Source of the DNA: Gnetum montanum
Lineage: Eukaryota; Streptophyta; Gnetopsida; Gnetales; Gnetaceae
Assembly (NCBI GenBank): GCA_015680685.1
Contig: MNCI01033354.1
Coordinates: forward strand, 538,062 to 602,061
Length of the DNA: 64,000 bases
Direction: 5' to 3'
The notes below the pieces were generated by a model. That model did not search any database and was not told the DNA's origin. It saw only the letters and a program-made list of their open reading frames with translations. Each line of letters opens with the position of its first letter. The first letter of the stretch is position 1. The position numbers and the translations under genes are program-made. This document shows, in pieces, positions 48,866 to 59,400 of the stretch.

Positions 48866-49930
48866 AAAGTAGGAAAAGTTCTAGCTATGCTAGAATGGTG
48901 GGAAGTGTAGAACAAAAAACACCATTAAAATTTGAAAGGGCCCCACTAGGCATCTCCCAAACACTAAAAATCCCAATGTAATGGGATTCAAAACTAAAAC
49001 CCCCATCTATGTTCGGGTTGAAACTCCAAAAAGCCTTGTGATGAACTCTAAACCTTAATTACCATCACAACCTACCTTACCCATACTAGCTAACATGGGT
49101 GTAGCTATACATTTCAACATAATGAAGCCATGAAAATCCCATACAAAAATTAGAAATTTAATGTCAATATTGGTAAGTACCAAGTCCTGAAGAAGGAAAA
49201 ACTCATCATAAAACATATTATTTTGGGTAACAACACTAACCTAAAGCCTAACCATGTTGGCTAGCATTACTCTAGTGGGAATGATACTTTCCAAAACTAA
49301 TTAAACCTAAATTTGACTCTAGAATGACCTTGCTAAGCCTAAAATCCTAGTAGAAGCCTCTGGCAGCTCTGAAAGCTAATTAAACTTAATAAAAAGTGTT
49401 AAAAACCATGGATTCTGCAATAGCCACATTGGTGAGCATCCCAACCACACTAGCCAATGTGGTCCTAGTGTGGTGGGGTGGGGTGTGAACATAAAATACC
49501 AATCATAACCTCTAAATTGATACATCATAGCCTCTATACTTTCCTGGAGTCTCTAGTAACCAAAAATCAAGCAAAAATAAGTTATATTTTGTGTCAACCT
49601 GCTACCCACACTGAGAAAGCCCTCACCCACACTAGCTAGCATGGGTCAATGTGGGTACTCTAAGGATAATCCATAAAATATCATATACATACCAAATTGA
49701 TCTCAAAACTCATCCCTCTAATCCTAAAACCCTATTGGAGCCTCCAAGAATCATTGAAACACAAAAATTGAGTTGAAAATGGTACAAACTCTTTATTCAC
49801 CATTCATTCACACTAAGACTACACTAGCTAGCATATTCTAGAGGGGTTGACCACACAAACACTCAAAAAACCTTCAAAATTAACCATTTTGAGGCAAAAC
49901 CTTGGCCGCTGACATCGGCAACCCCAAGAA
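48866..49930. repeat. Second ~189-bp tandem array (about six units), family A copy 2
   Basis: The landmark 'CACACTAGCTAGCATGGG' recurs in variant form near 48880, 49085, 49258, 49450, 49637 and 49826, mean spacing 189. Within units, 'CCTAAAACCCTATTGGAGCC' blocks match 'CCTAGAACCC.CAAACC' of the first array in the same order and distance. The last unit is cut by the chromovirus at 49931, within the block 'AACCTTGG..GCAACC.CAAGAA', whose continuation 'GTTGACATGCATAG' is known from 4238-4285. Confidence 0.75.
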
Positions 49931-50425
49931 TGTGACATCCCATTCTTGGATGTAAAAAAAAACATGTTTTTTTTGTCACTTAATTCATTGCATTTGTAAG
50001 AATTATAATGGAAATATCATAAATACTTGATAAATGATTAACTAGAATATAGAATAGGAAAGAAAAATGAAGAAGAAATTTTATTAATAAGGGAGAGACT
50101 ATTGTAATTCCCTATAGGTTATCCTCCTATGCCACTTAAGCCTTAAAGATAATCTGACACTACCACCATGGTTAGGTTATCTAGCCAAAGGGGTGATCAA
50201 TCCCTTCTTTTCTTGCTTCATCCAACTCTCGTTACTTGCCTTTATGGGCTCCATAACTCCATGTTGACATGACCTCTAAATACAACCTTAAATGGCATAG
50301 GTCAAATCCATTCTTGAGGGATACATGAATGATCATAACTACTCATAATAAGGCTCTTCTTCATTTGAAGGTTAATTACATTTTTCCAATATTTTTTCTC
50401 CCTTAACAAGGGATGGGATGTTACA
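49931..50425 (-). repeat. 3' LTR of the nested chromovirus
   Basis: Read on the minus strand it begins TGTAACATCCCATCCC and ends GGGATGTCACA, with TG..CA termini and a short inverted GGGATG(T) repeat, a spelling common in plant chromovirus LTRs. The length is 495 bases. AAGGGGTTTAGA on the minus strand directly before it is a weak polypurine tract. Confidence 0.75.
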
Positions 50426-51700
50426 ATCTAAACCCCTTAAGCATCCAACTTGTACTTGAGTGCTTCCTCTATATCCAACTACTAAGCTGCTACTTCTTTG
50501 TTATGCTCCATAGATTTAGCTACTTTATTATCATCAATATCATCTGTACAAAAAAATACCAAAAATTATAAAATATAATTTTTACATCAATAATAAGTAC
50601 AATTTATCATTTAATATCATGATGATCAAAAAGTTGAGGGTAAGTATTAAGAATAAACTCCTTGTTTTTCTAAGTTTTCTGATCACAATTATACCATTAA
50701 AAAAGTACTTCACTGATAATTTTATTTCATAGCTTCCTAGTTTGATGTTTCTTAATTACAATGGGTTTAACTTCAAAGTTATCATTGGATCACAAGGGCA
50801 AAGTATTCCATTTGAGCACATATGACACATCATTTGCATGAAGTTTCTTTAGTAAACTTACATGGAAAACTAGGTGAATCTTTAAGGTTGCTAGAAGATT
50901 TAATTGATATGCCACTTTGCCAATTCTTTTAGAAATTTCAAAGGGTCCATAATATCTAGGTACCAATTTAGTATATTTCCAAGTTCAAGAGAACTTTTGG
51001 TAGGTTTTACTCTTAATAGTATTTGATCTCCTACTTGGAATTCTTTCTTAAGCTAATGTTTATCTGCATATCCCTTATATTTATCTTGGGTATCTTGTAC
51101 ATTTTGTTTAACTCTTGTGATAATATTTTCCATGATTTTCATTTCTTCTTCTTTCCATTCCATTCTTAAGGTTGGATCTATCCAAGTTAGCGATGTAAGG
51201 AAGTTCTGTCCATATACTACTTCAAATGGTGTTCAATGTGTGGAATCTTGATAATTTTTGTTATAGGTGAATTCTACCAAGTGTAAGTAATTCTCCTACG
51301 TTTTCAATCTGCTACCAACATAGCTTTGTAGAATATCTTATAATATTCTATTCACACATTCAGTTTTCCCATCAATCTCTAGGTGGTAAGCTGTGCTAAA
51401 TTTCAACTGGGTTCCAAGCTCTTTGAAGAAATTTTGTTAAAATTTAGATATGAAGTTAGGATATTAGTTTGAGGTGATATATTTTGGAAAACCATGCAAA
51501 TGAAATACTTCTAGTACAACTTTTTTGGTTACTTCTTTGGTTGTGTTTGTACATTTCAAAGCTATAAAATGTGTCATCTTTAATAGGTCAATCACTACCA
51601 AAATTGAGTCATTTCCCTTTTTGGTTATTGATAATCCCACAATGAAATCCATAGTAACATCTTCCCATTTCTAGATTGGAACTTCTAGAGGTTGTAATAA
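50426..51700 (-). pseudogene. int: Decayed chromovirus integrase with chromodomain remnant
   Basis: Open 51652-51464 reads 'MDFIVGLSITKKGNDSILVV', 'IDLLKMTHFIALKC' and 'EVFHLHGFPKYITSN'. This is the catalytic core of a chromovirus integrase, with the first Asp kept in VVID and the second changed (family ..SDRD, here TSN). The C-terminal module with 'KLAYRLDLP'-like traces lies near 50900, then '[10 protein letters not shown]'. At about 50790-50625 comes a chromodomain-like 'EVKPIVIKKHQTRKL', 'SEVLF*WYNCD' and 'YPQLFDHHDIK'. The chromodomain directs insertion to heterochromatin in active relatives. Several stops and frameshifts are present. Confidence 0.7.
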
Positions 51701-53190
51701 TCCACTAGGTTTCCTTTATTCGGCTTTTATTCTTTGGTATGTTAAATAATTTTAATGTACGAGGACACATCATTCTTCATTCCAGGATAGAAATAATATT
51801 TTCATAACATCATATAAGTCTTAATATAACCTAGGTGTCCTACATATGGTACTTCATATGCTTCACACAACAACCTTAGTCTTCAATTTCCTTCTAGAAT
51901 GCTCATTCTTTGTCCTTTCATCAATAAACCATTAAGGGAAAGCTGATATCAAGGCTTAGAGAGAATATTGGGTAAAATATTCTTGAAATAATGATCTTGT
52001 TTTATTTGTTAATTAATTTCTTTCATAGGGGTCGTTACCACACCTATCATCAAGTTCCACATTCAACTAAGGGCATTGACTAACACATTTTGTTTACTAG
52101 AAATATATTTGATTTCAAAATCATATTCAACCAATAATTCTACCCATCATCATTAACAAGTATACAAAATAGGTTTTCTCTGCAAATACTCTAAAATTTT
52201 ATGATCTATTTTTGGTACAAAACTTTTTTCACAAAGATAATGTCTCCAAACTTTCAAAGCATGAAAAATTGCTAGCAATTCTAAATCATGGGTTGAGTAA
52301 TTTACCTCAACTCCTCAAAATTTATGATATTCACAACATACCACTTTATCTTCTTGTGAAAGAATTGCACTGATTCCTATTCCACATGCATCTTTGAATA
52401 CTTTAAATGGTAATTCTTCATACAAAATTCTAAAAATAAGTGCTATTGGGACTAGCATCTTTAATCTGAGGAAAGCTTCTCTACATTTTTTATCAAACTT
52501 GAACACATATTTTTCTTGAAAAAGGTCAATCAAGGAAGCTACTAAACTAGAATAATCTTTAAATAAACATTGATAAAAACCTACTAAGCCCAAGAAATTG
52601 CAAATTGCTATAGCATCTTTTAGTTCAAGCTAATCCTAAATTACACTAACTTTTATTAGATCCACTTGCAATCCTTTTTTAGAATCTATTTGATCCAAAT
52701 AAGAAAATTCTTCTTTAAAGAGTTCACATTTAATTTATTTTTCTTTCAACTGGTGCTCTTTAATAATTTCCATTATAATTTTCAAATGTTTGACAAGTTC
52801 TCTCTTGACTTAGAATAAACAAGCATATCATCCATAAATACTATAACAAACTGATAAGGATAGTCATGAAAAATATTATTCATTAATGCCATGAATGTTG
52901 CAAGTGCATTAGTTAATCCAAATGGCATCACAACAAATTCATATAATCCATACCTAGGTCTAAAAGTAGTTTTCTCAATATCTTTCTTCTTAATCCTTAT
53001 TTGGTGATAACCTAATTTTAAATCAATCTTTGAAAAATAACATCATCAAATAAATCATTGATTCTAGGCAAAGGATAATTATTTTTTAATCATTAGTTTA
53101 TTCAATGCCTTATAATCAATGCATAATCTTAATGTACCATCTTTCTTTTTAACAAATAAGACTAGTGCATCCCATGGTGATACACTAGGT
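51701..53190 (-). pseudogene. pol: Decayed chromovirus reverse transcriptase and RNase H
   Basis: RT runs leftwards from about 53190. '[20 protein letters not shown]' is visible at 53175-53115 on the minus strand (the family has [18 protein letters not shown]). The catalytic box is '[10 protein letters not shown]' with both Asp codons at 52828-52839. The thumb region follows. Open 52593-52315 contains the RT-RNase H connection and 'FKDACGIGISAILSQED', the RNase H start (family ..TDAS..G.GAVL.Q). The rest, with 'YHKF', 'KPILYTC' and similar blocks, continues to about 52100, then the linker to integrase. Confidence 0.75.
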
Positions 53191-53840
53191 CAAATTTTTT
53201 CTTCTTCCAATAGTTGATCTAATTGTACTTTCAATTCTCTTAATTCAAAATTGGAATATCTATAAGGGGCTTTTGAAAAAATTTGTGTGCTAGGAAAAAT
53301 ATCAATAGCATGCTCAACAATTCTTTTTGGAGGCAATTCTCTAGTTTCACCAAATACTGAATCTTTATATCCCTCAAACTCTTTTGGAATCTCAATACTT
53401 GAAGATTTTTGAGGTTGAGTTACTTTGATAATCAACATCATAGCATCCTTGTTAACTAATCTTTTAGATTGCTTAATGGTTATCATATGAGTTTGCTTTA
53501 TTGTTCCTACCCCTCTTAGAACCTTCATTTTGTCAATGGTTGGAACTTTTAAAATACAAGTTCCAAAGTGAACAGTAATATCAAATTTTTGTAGGAAAGA
53601 CATTTTTAAAATCACATCAACATCACCTAGTTCAAATTCAAAAAATTTATCAACAAAAGGCATGTCTTACACAGTAAAGGTAATTTCTCCATACCTAGTA
53701 TGCTTGCTCACAATTGTTCCATTTGCAAGTTCTATCTTAATAATTTTTTTGAAGGTAAACTTAATTTCAACAAATTACTTAACTTCGGAGAAATAAAGTT
53801 ATCACTGGTGCCACTATCAGTCAAAAATTAAATTTATTTA
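53190..53840 (-). pseudogene. Decayed chromovirus protease and RT N-terminal linker
   Basis: The longest open stretch in the window (157 codons, 53663-53190) is preceded in another frame by the retropepsin active site D-S-G (codons near 53812-53820) in 'TDSGTSDNFISPKL'. The open part includes 'DVILKMSFLQKFD' (family ..ILGM.WL), 'VHFGTCILK', then 'EFEGYKDSVFGE' and 'ELPPKRIVEHAIDIFP', the standard link to RT. It ends 'RYSNFELRELKVQLDQLLEE', immediately before RT. The sequence stops being gypsy-like at about 53840, with no gag. Confidence 0.7.
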
Positions 53841-53855
53841 CCTTTAATTGATCAA

Positions 53856-54240
53856 TGGCTTAAAACATGCATAGGGAAAAGCCTAAAGGTCAAAGAAACC
53901 TTGGAGTGGACTATTGGTCCTTAAAAAACATTATTGAACAACCAACACTTCAACACACAAAATGTGAAGACCTCATTAACTATTCAACATGTCATTTCCA
54001 TAACCATAACCATAGTATCAACATTTGGAACTCATCATTAACATTGTAACCACTCCTTTATATCCAAATATAACCTTTAACCTATGTCATCTCATCATAA
54101 CACTGATCCTATCATCACAAGCACTCTTTAGCATGGTTCAACACTACTGAATTAAGTGAGGAGAGAAAACATTGGTGATGGATTTGTAGTGGTATTTTGT
54201 GTTCTATGTTGATGTCTCTTAGGTTAATCCTCTAAACATC
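53856..54240. other. 3' tail of family A copy 2
   Basis: It probably starts with the interrupted last array unit (CATGCATAG near 53865). It ends in a stretch that parallels 9350-9432 of copy 1: 'TTTGTATTCTTTGTCGATG' there against 'TTTTGTGTTCTATGTTGATG' here, directly before the polypurine tract. No gene. Confidence 0.5.
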
Positions 54241-54252
54241 AACAAAGAGGGG
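54241..54252 (+). other. Polypurine tract of family A copy 2
   Basis: AACAAAGAGGGG lies just upstream of the 3' LTR start, matching AAAAAAAGGGGG in copy 1. Confidence 0.75.
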
Positions 54253-54256
54253 CCAA

Positions 54257-55639
54257 TGAAACACCACCAAGAAAATGAATGTTACAATCTTTTTAGCATT
54301 ATAAATTTCACCCCATGAAACCCAAGGCTAGAATTTCATTTTAAAATGTGAAGATTGTAATCCATGAAATGCAATTTCACATGCTTTAACTTTTGGGAAT
54401 AAAAAATACTTCATAAGTTATTATAGCCTTAGTTCCCAAGAGGAAAAAGTACTACCATGTCTATATGTGGGCTTAGGAAGGCCAAAAATACCTTTTGAAC
54501 TATCAAAATTGGCATTTTCCTAGGTTTTGTGGGATATAACCTTTACTACACTGGAGGCACCTATGCCTAGGATTGGATGATAGCATAGTCACCATAAGAT
54601 CAATGTTGCCACATCAAGGCTAGCGTTGGAGTGGTTGTGATTTTCACTTCAAAAAATCTCAACATTACCCTTCCAACTCCAACGTTGCTATTGGAAGACC
54701 AGCATGGGTGGAAGAAGCCAACGTGGATGAAATGTCCATTTACTATTTTTAGTAACCAAAATGGTTTTGGTTCCTTTGGGGTATTAAAACTTACCACAAA
54801 TAGCAACTACACTAGAATCAAACACCTACCACACCTACATGTGACACCAATTTGTTAGTAGTCATGACAAAAATTTGCAACTATAATTTAGTAGCCATAT
54901 TACCTATATAAGCCAATTTCAAATACCATGAAGAGGTTCCACCACTTTTGAATTCCTTGGCTTTCAAATTTTAAGTAATTACATAGCTTTTATGCAATTT
55001 TTAAACATGGAACTCTCATCCATACAAAATACATATAACCTTGAGGTTTTTATGAGACTTTTTGTAGCAACACTAGACTGCCTAGACATCAAGGTTCCTA
55101 GCGTGATACCCCTTTTGTAACATAAGTACTTCACACACCTTATCTCTCTCCCCCGTCCTCACCCCCGGCCCCCTCCCCCCCTATGACAAATGTTGTAGAT
55201 CTATGAGAGAAACCTATAAGCTAATTTAGTTTTGGGAGTTAGGAAGTACTTGGAATATGGAGCTGATTATAGTGTGCAAGACTACTAGCTTTAATAGACT
55301 TCAAACTCCACCAAAGAAAATCCCTTGTGCCTTTAGGTATCATTTGTACACATTTTGAACTTTATTCATTTACAATATTTTCATTGTAAAAAATATTCAT
55401 AGTTCATTTGCTATGCAGAGTTGTATAGTTTTATTTTGTGCATTTATTTTCTAGATCATATCTGCAATATTTTACATTTCATTTACTCCTGTTTACATTT
55501 CTCAAGTCCTTGGGTAATCATCTAGACTGTCTAGGGTGCCTTGGAGCCTCTTTCTCAAAGGCCCTTATGATCCAAGGCTAAAACTATTTTGTGCCTATGA
55601 TTTTTAGTTTTCTAGTGATCAAATGTTTTAGGTGGAATA
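54257..55639 (+). repeat. 3' LTR of family A copy 2
   Basis: Begins TGAAACACCACC and ends GGTGGAATA, where the 5' LTR has GGTGTAACA. Aligns along its length with 32188-33567. It carries an extra C-rich tract at about 55148-55183 absent from the other LTR. Confidence 0.85.
55148..55183. other. C-rich low-complexity tract in the 3' LTR
   Basis: Several runs of five to seven C broken by CG, GT or T. The matching place in the 5' LTR (33096-33112) has only 'CCCTTTTCCC'. It is either a local expansion or an error-prone stretch of sequence. Confidence 0.7.
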
Positions 55640-55861
55640 AACTTCACTTGTTCCTTAATCATCTATCTTTTAAAATTTGACTTCTAGTAGTCATATGATA
55701 TACATTATTCCTTTTAAGAGTTCAAAACTCATTGAAAATCAAATTTTGACTTAAGACCCTAAACTGTGGACAATTGTGAATCACATGAGTTCACAACTAC
55801 CTACCTAGGTTTAAAAATGGAGGAAACTAAGTGAAAAGAAGCATAAATTTATGTCCTAATA
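55640..55861 (-). repeat. 5' LTR of Athila-like element, second part (after interruption)
   Basis: Starts with the right target duplication AACTT (55640-55644) and continues 'CACTTGTTCCTTAATC', then 'GACCCTAAACTGTGGA' and 'CTACCTAGGTTTAAAAATGG', matching 13654-13875. It ends CCTAATA where the other copy has CCTAACA. Together with 31430-32187 it makes a full LTR of about 975 bases after one duplication is removed. Confidence 0.85.
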
Positions 55862-56640
55862 GGTATCCTCACAAAATAATCCACCTAAGCTTGAAAGGAC
55901 TTTTTCATTAATTTTCATGAAGATACTTCCTCTATTCTAATTACCCAAAATGTATGAAGGGCTTCATTTTTCATAGACTTGATACCATATTATGATTCTT
56001 CATTTTTATCTTAAAGTCTAATGTGCATCATTCCTCCATTACCATTAAGAACCAAATTTCCTTTGGCTACTCAATCTTACCTTCTTGATTTTCTCCTATC
56101 TTTCCTTACACTATTCCTCCACCATCACATCCTTTATTCCCATGTAGATCATAAGAATCACCACTACCTTCCAGTTCCATACCTCTAGTTCATATCCTTA
56201 CTTGATCATAAAAGGATGCAACACTTGCTAACAAGACAAAAGACAAGAATCATTCTGATAAGAAACCTTCCCAAAATTAGATGAAAAAGGTAACATTTCA
56301 AGGATTTTAAAATTTCTTAGTACGTACTTTAATAATCACTCAAACTACTTCACCATTGGATTTTGTCCCTCTAATGCCTTATCCTTTGAAGGATTGATCA
56401 AAGAATTGGACCTTACCCCAAATCACTATAACCATGAAGTCTAAAAGGATCAATATTACCCTTTCTAATCTCATTTTCACCTTTAAGAAGCATTATTAAC
56501 ATTGGAAGTACTCCTAAAATCTATCGCCATTCGTAACAATATCTAGCTCCATGCCTAGGCCATATCATGAATACTTAGTGCACCTCAGTATGAAGTGGAT
56601 TACTTGGTGTTCAAAGGAAAGAACATCAAAACTCATTCTA
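55862..56640. other. No clear gene; probable N-terminal part of a gypsy gag/protease remnant
   Basis: Pyrimidine-rich on the + strand with no identifiable domain. Its end leads without a gap into a protease-like frame, so it may be decayed gag. Confidence 0.3.
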
Positions 56641-57315
56641 CAATGGATGAAATGTGTTGGCTTCCCAACTACATAATCATATGGATCAAGAGCTACATTG
56701 CACTACCTCTAGTACATGGGGATACTGGCACTAGATCCAATGTTATTTCATGGCCTTTCATCAAGCATTTTAATTTTGAAAAATAGGTTACCTATTCTAC
56801 CTATAATTCTTCTTTGACTTTATTTATTGAAGCTAGAGTGAAAATCATAGGTGTGATTAAATTACTCTTCTTGGTGGGAAATTAAAAAGGTATCCTTGCA
56901 ATTATTAAGACTTAATTAGGTATAAACACAATCCTATGAAGGCTCTAGCTAGCTTACCATAATGTAGTTTCCTCACTTATGCATCAAGAACTTCATTTTT
57001 CATGTAAAATAGAGAAGTAGTAATTTTTACCAATCCTAAATTTCCTACTATTTCTTTCCTATACTTGCTAGAGGAAATTACTTTAGGCTTTCAACCTATT
57101 ACGATAGGAAACATGTCCTCATCAAGGAAATTTGATGAGTCCAACACCATCATCCCATTATCATCTAACTTCTTTAAATTCATGGATCAAGTCCCTAGAA
57201 AACTTAATATTGTAGAATCAATTAAGAGTATTAAGGGTTCTACTCATTCCCAAGTAATGAAAACCATTAATAACCTTTTTGTCTGTCAAAACCTTAGAAA
57301 ATTGAGAATGTGAAA
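56595..57315 (+). pseudogene. Retropepsin-type protease remnant (gypsy)
   Basis: The open stretch 56595-56786 contains 'LPLVHGDTGTRSNVISWPFI', with the catalytic D-T-G (near 56720-56728) followed by a hydrophobic stretch as in retroviral-type proteases. Later frames give 'LGINTIL' (family ..LLGR) near 56915 and 'HNVVSSLMHQELHFSCKIEK' near 56960-57020, the Tat/gypsy sequence after the LGRPW block. Open 57065-57313 follows as a linker. No RT follows: a copia LTR begins at 57432. The protein spelling differs from the family-A protease at 41.7 kb, so this is another family. Confidence 0.55.
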
Positions 57316-57431
57316 AATATGCTTGTGATCTTGTAGGACTTGGGATAGAAAAAATTATGATGATGATAAGAAAAAAAGATTGAGAAAAGAGCTTAGATGA
57401 AAAAATCATGATCAAGAAAATTAATTTATGA

Positions 57432-58416
57432 TGTTGAGACAAGGAGCAAGATGAGACCAAGATGAAAGCTAAGTTGCCAATCTAAGATGATAAGAAGTCT
57501 CAACTAGAAAAAAAAAGACTACAAGATGTCAAGTTTACATGAAGCCTACAAGCCAAACGAAGATGTTTCCATATCTTCCTAGACATTCTAGAACATTAGT
57601 AGACTTCCCAAACGTAAAGAATTAGTTAGTTTTAGGCCAAACATCCCACAAAAAAAGTAGACATCCCGATTGATACTAAGATGTTCTAGTTGGAATGTCC
57701 CAAGTAAGATGTTCCACCTATAAGTAGTCTATGTTCAATGAGATATCCCAATCTCAAATGGGATGTTCCAACTAGTCATTTCCTAACCATTGCACAAACT
57801 TCAAGGACTATTTGGAAAATAAAAATGTCATAAAATAGAATGGAATTATTATGAAAAGGATAAGCGTTATTCACATGATTATTCCATCATTGTCTATATC
57901 TTATGATATGATTGGTCCTTTAATTCTCTATCAATTCTAAGTTGTATTGTAACAACTACAAAGCAAGCAACTTTTTACATTCTTTCATTGACTTTCTATT
58001 TTTTTTTATACCACTACAAGGTTAATGTGCTTCTTTCAAGAAGGCATCTTATGAGCTTGTTGGGACCTTGTGGGGTTGAGTGTGTTTCTAGCAAGAAAAC
58101 ACTTCATGTGGAGCTCATGTCATTATAAAGGTTGTGGGATCCTTAAAACCATATTTTGAGCTTGTTGGGACCTTGTGGAGTTGGGTAAATTTCTATGTGA
58201 AAACATCCCTTGCAGGGCTTAATCTTTCTAAAGGTTATGGTAGTCTTTAAATCAAAATTTTGAAGGAACAAAGCCCAGAGGTGTCCAAGGATTCAATCCT
58301 CCAAGTGTAGATGTACAAAAGTTGGGGAACCATATAATTTTGAGTGTAGTTTTAAGTGTCTTGATTATTTGAATTGGGACACTTATTCAATCCCCCTTAT
58401 AAATTCTCAATCCTCA
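57432..58416 (+). repeat. 5' LTR of the copia element
   Basis: TGTTGAGACAAGG to CAATCCTCA, 985 bases. The first half holds many GATGTTCC, AGACATCCC or GGGATGTC words (57560-57775). The second half has an internal ~105-base duplication: 'GAGCTTGTTGGGACCTTGTG' at 58052 and again at 58157. Similarity to 37531-38741 (reversed) supports it being an LTR. Confidence 0.8.
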
Positions 58417-58418
58417 AT

Positions 58419-58430
58419 TGGTATTAGAGC
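58419..58430 (+). other. Copia primer-binding site (initiator tRNA-Met type)
   Basis: TGGTATTAGAGC differs at one base (C to T) from the standard plant copia site TGGTATCAGAGC and lies two bases after the LTR. Confidence 0.85.
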
Positions 58431-58473
58431 ATAGTACTCTCGAATTTAGAACTTAACATCACAAAAGTGAAAA

Positions 58474-59400
58474 ATGAAGGAAGCTTATTTTGTCAAGAAA
58501 CAAATGTTAAATGGATTAAAATTCACAAATTGGAGAGCTAGAATGATAAGATTCATAAAATTCATCTTGTGGAGTTGCATCCAATTCATCTACCACAAGG
58601 GTAAGGTAAGAGGTAAGCAATACAACTTTTCTAATCATAATGATTCCTCTATGCAATGTTGAATATGCAATGGAATAGGTCATATGGCCTTCCAAAGCTC
58701 TTGTATGTGTATCTCTCATAAATAAGCACTTAGTGAAGAAATAAGAACCATCAACATTAATACAAGATGGGATGAAAATGGAAAAACTATCTATGCATTT
58801 GAATACTCTTATCATTATGTCCTTCCTTGAAAAATTAAGAATCCATCAATGACCCAACATCTTATGGTGAAGCTAAAGAAGAGGAGATTACTTTGAAAGA
58901 AAGGTATGAGCTAGTTTGTAATGAGGTTATTTCCTTTCAAAATTTATGCTTCAAAATGAAAGAGATTTTGCAAGATAAGAAAATAAAAATTGCAACCCTT
59001 AATTCTAATTGTTTACATCTCAAGAAAGAAAACTTAGACATAATTGTTGAGGTTCAAAAGTTAATAAAGTGTTGTTGAGTAAACTAACAAGAAATTATCA
59101 AAATAAAAGCTTAATTTTGAAAGACACATTAAAGAGAAATGTTAATATCAAAGGTATCCACACATCAAAGCTTCATCATTAGGTCTTTTAAATTTAAAGA
59201 AATATCCTACCAAGTTTGATAATTTAGCTAAATTTAAAAACATGAGTTGTTTCTACTATGAAAAAATTGGGCATATTCAATCTTGTTATTATTTAAGCTT
59301 AAAACACTAAACTTGATCTTTTTCAAAACAACCTAGAAAAGTGGTATTGTAGAAAAAGAAATTTTAGAGGCAAAAAGAAAAGAGATCTGAATAAGGAATG
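58474..59400 (+). pseudogene. gag: Decayed copia gag
   Basis: Starts MKEAYFVKKQMLNGLKFTNW at 58474 and continues 'RARMIRFIKFILW', the copia gag start (family ..M..G.NF..W..RM). Open 58893-59078 is a Lys/Glu-rich coiled segment. Near 59240-59290 comes a zinc knuckle 'CFYYEKIGHIQSC', in which the second Cys of CX2CX4HX4C is Tyr. Stops are present at several places. Gag would form the particle and bind RNA. Confidence 0.75.

Larger units (their letters stand above)
49931..53855 (-). mobile_element. Nested chromovirus (Ty3/gypsy), truncated at its 5' end
   Basis: Minus-strand element with a 3' LTR (49931-50425), chromodomain remnant, integrase, RNase H, RT and protease, running to about 53840. 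Gag, the 5' LTR and the primer site are missing. Family-A array sequence seems to resume at about 53860 ('AAACATGCATAG'), so the element lies within one array unit. AAGAA (49926-49930) is the expected left target duplication. The right one is lost with the 5' end. Confidence 0.75.
32188..55639 (+). mobile_element. Family A copy 2: complete but pol-less Tat-like LTR element of 23.45 kb
   Basis: Two LTRs of about 1380 bases in the same orientation, a primer site after the first, a polypurine tract before the second, and 5-bp duplications at both edges define one insertion into an Athila-like LTR. Inside, on the + strand: leader, gag, protease, 33/34-bp minisatellite, antisense ORF (minus strand), AT-rich spacer, ~189-bp array and a short tail. 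Nested in it are a reverse copia LTR (37531-38741) and a chromovirus (49931-about 53855). No RT, RNase H or integrase of its own was found, so it probably moved with enzymes of relatives such as copy 1. The two LTRs differ at roughly one base in eight over a 260-base stretch compared by eye, mostly transitions, so the insertion is old. Confidence 0.85.
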
